64,000 nucleotides of DNA from Hirudo medicinalis (Eukaryota > Annelida > Clitellata > Hirudinida > Hirudinidae): contig MPNW01000015.1 of assembly GCA_011800805.1 (NCBI GenBank), forward strand, positions 399,563-463,562, in the 5' to 3' direction. Both the position numbers and the translations under genes were made by a program. Positions 61,622-64,000 of this stretch are shown piece by piece; the first letter of the stretch is position 1, and the number at the start of each line of letters is the position of its first letter. The notes under the pieces are model-generated. The model was not told the DNA's origin and searched no databases. It saw nothing but the letters and a program-made list of their open reading frames with translations.

Positions 61622-64000
61622 CTGCAAGAATAAATCAGAGCTAATATACCAGAACTTTTCATACCAACTTTAAATGCACATTCCAAGGCACATGCAATTG
61701 ACTGCACAGGTTCAGTATCGTTACTCTTATCCTATGAAATTACAAACCCCAAGACAAATGTTAACTTAATAAAATTGCAAATGAAGATAATCAACAAAAA
61801 ATGTCAATAAAGAATAAAAAAATTAGCACAGCACAACAACTTCCCACAAAATAAGTATTTATTCACAATACATTCTTCAAAAATAAATCCACTTGAGCCG
61901 AAGCTCCAGTCTTCAATCCTAACATTAAACCCATAAAATTATCATCTCTCATTCCTGCCAAATTTTCTTTAAGCTTGTCACTAGAAGCCTTTTGTTAAGT
62001 GTGCCATTAGTGCATGCAAAGATTTTGTTCAAGTCATTCATACCTCGGAGCACAATAAAAATCTTAACTTACTTTGCAGCTTGACAATTTAAGCAATGTG
62101 TATCAAGCTTCAAGCTGTCATGAGCAAAGTCACGAGGCCACCAAAATTTGATAGGAAATAATTTAAGATGAAAGCAGTTAGAACAAGAAATGTAAAATGG
62201 AAATTAATTTATCATGAAACCGATGTCTTGTGATAATTTTGGTGATAATATCTTAAACCATATAAATTCTTAAACTTTATCATCGTTATAATTTCCAAGA
62301 GATATAGTTACTCAAGGTAAATTAGTCACTTATAGCAGGCAACAGCAATTATGTGTGCATGCTCATTTATGTACAATATTACTCAACAATAATAAGCAAT
62401 AAACAATAATTTACATTACCTAATAACAAAAACAACAACAATAATAATAATTTTAAATCCTAACCATAGATGAGAGAGTAAATGTTTTCAAGCAGGATTT
62501 TGTAAAAATATCAACCTTAACAATAAACTTTAGGCACACATAAATAATGCGAGTCTATGGAAAGACAAGCTAACAAGCATTTATTCAACAACAATTCAAG
62601 TCGATAAACTCTGTCTCGATTCAGATTACGAGAAAGAGCACGGAGCTCGATCATGCGAATAGAAAATCAATTGAGACAAACCGCTCGCATACGAAGAAAG
62701 CCGTTACTCAATAGCCCACTTTTCATTTACTAAAAATACTAAAGACAACGAAAAAATCCACCATATTCATCACAAAGACGCACAATACAAAGTTGAAAGC
62801 AAAAAGTCCTAACTTCCATTCGTTCGAACTCGAACCCCTCCTCTTTCAAGGATTTATCGAGTCCCCTTTCTGTAGTCAGTTGAGTTACTGAACACAACAA
62901 TCGATTCACATCAGCACCCGGCCACAACTCATCCACGACTTATGTTTATAAACACATTTTATCCGGAGACGCTTAAAATGTTACTATTGCAATTTGTAGA
63001 CTTCTCGACCCTTCAATTGATTTATTAATATTGTTCATTTTAAATCAAGCAACAACTGCTACTTTGTTTTGATCGAGATAACCATTGGGGCAATCGTGAG
63101 GGCTCGCCTGCTCCGACCAGTGGTCCATAATATCACATCGCTCTGGTTTACTGCGGTCCTTTACAACTTTTAAACTGTTTTTACATCATTAAATATATCT
63201 GGTTGAATAGTTATATCAATTATGATTATTCAAGCTTTAATAGTGATAAGGACAAAATTCTTTTAGAAAATATCTGAATTTAAGAATTACTCAAAAATAA
63301 TGTGTCTAGTTTAAATTAATTCGAACAATTGGCGTGAAGAAAATTTATTAAACAACTACCAAGGTTTATTATTAGATATTATGATATTATCATATAGCAA
63401 TCCTTTTAAGAGGTTCGTTGGGGTGCATTAGTGGTTTGGACTTCTGTTATATAATACTTATTTATTTATTTACTGTTAATATTATTATTGTTGTTATTAT
63501 TATCGTCGTCGACGCCATCATCAGCATCATCATCATCGTCATCGTCATCAGTCTTGGCAAGGGCGTCTATGCGGTAGGCATAGTCTCGGACACTGCAGTC
63601 CATGCGGGACCACGACGCCGCTCGGTTTCAGCTTTCAGTAGTTCTCGAGTTTAAAGCTGTTACGCTATTTAGGAAAAGGTGAAAGTTGGAAAACTTGAAA
63701 GTTGAAGACTGAAAATAGCACAGTTGACCTACGAATGGCATATAGAATGACTTGTGCAAATTCCAAGTCGCTAACGTTCACCGTTTGGGAGTTCTTGGGA
63801 CATGCACATGCACAAATCTTAGATCATAGATTTATCTCAATATAGTTCTGCTGTTATTTCAATGATTTTAAGGTCATTTTTGTTTCCTGTTTGAATTTCT
63901 TGAAAAAGAATCCTTAAAATATCTCCTCAGGTCATTCAGTTTGTGGAGCTGTCCGAAAGGACAAATGGTTCAAAAGTATTCATTGATAATCATAATTATA
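61622..64000. other. Non-coding right end of the window
   Basis: AT-rich sequence upstream of the SLC45-like gene, presumably with its leader exon and promoter, which I cannot place. A gat/gtc microsatellite sits at about 63480-63545. A GC-balanced stretch at 63550-63655 is open on the plus strand but matches no family I know. Confidence 0.4.

Noticed and set aside
61622..61680. Upstream coding exon for the SLC45-like gene
   Set aside because: Candidate ATGs just upstream meet a stop before any usable donor, and the intron would be too short. The start at 61558 already gives a family-typical length.
63418..63654. Frame ending in GVYAVGIVSDTAVHAGPRRR
   Set aside because: The first half is microsatellite, and the GC-balanced second half matches no family and has no clear partner exon.

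Overview
This is a window of animal nuclear DNA, about two-thirds A+T, with short introns bounded by GT-AG, large gene-poor stretches full of trinucleotide microsatellites, and decayed transposons. I see no operons, bacterial genes, rRNA, tRNA or CRISPR. The gene content (SIX1/2 homeobox, PALS1/Stardust MAGUK, RCAN, SDR39U1, SLC45A3-like carrier, four-CUB SOL-1-like protein, and a GT-B plus TRADD-N-like protein of a type I associate with invertebrates) points to an invertebrate bilaterian. The texture resembles a lophotrochozoan such as an annelid or leech; that placement is inference. Gene models were spliced by hand from reading frame, splice sites and family similarity.

Layout. 1-5.8 kb: non-coding, with a hAT transposon relic that still has a perfect 8-bp target duplication (727-1335) and other repeats. 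5.9-7.75 kb: SIX1/2 homeobox gene (+). 11.6-12.4 kb: CES-2/giant/PAR-type bZIP factor (+), with a promoter-like stretch near 10.8-11.0 kb. 16.3-21.8 kb: complete PALS1/Stardust gene in 11 exons (+). 24.6-31.2 kb: ankyrin-repeat protein resembling ANKRD33 (+), whose 5-kb intron holds a long 11-bp minisatellite. 31.9-39.7 kb is the gene-dense core: a 743-residue GT-B/TRADD-N-like fusion (+), a two-domain doublecortin protein (-), SDR39U1 (+) and calcipressin/RCAN (+). 39.7-54.5 kb: gene-poor, with compound microsatellites, a hAT-type MITE, and a broken non-LTR retrotransposon. 54.5-59.1 kb: four-CUB, SOL-1-like protein (+). 59.6-61.6 kb: SLC45A3-like transporter (-), convergent with the CUB gene. 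61.7-64 kb: non-coding.

These are independent eukaryotic genes, not one pathway. Two pairs have suggestive geometry: the doublecortin and SDR39U1 genes start head to head 466 bp apart, and the CUB and SLC45 genes converge. The most unusual protein is the GT-B plus TRADD-N-like fusion at 31955-34593, whose second Glu of the usual E-x7-E motif appears to be replaced.
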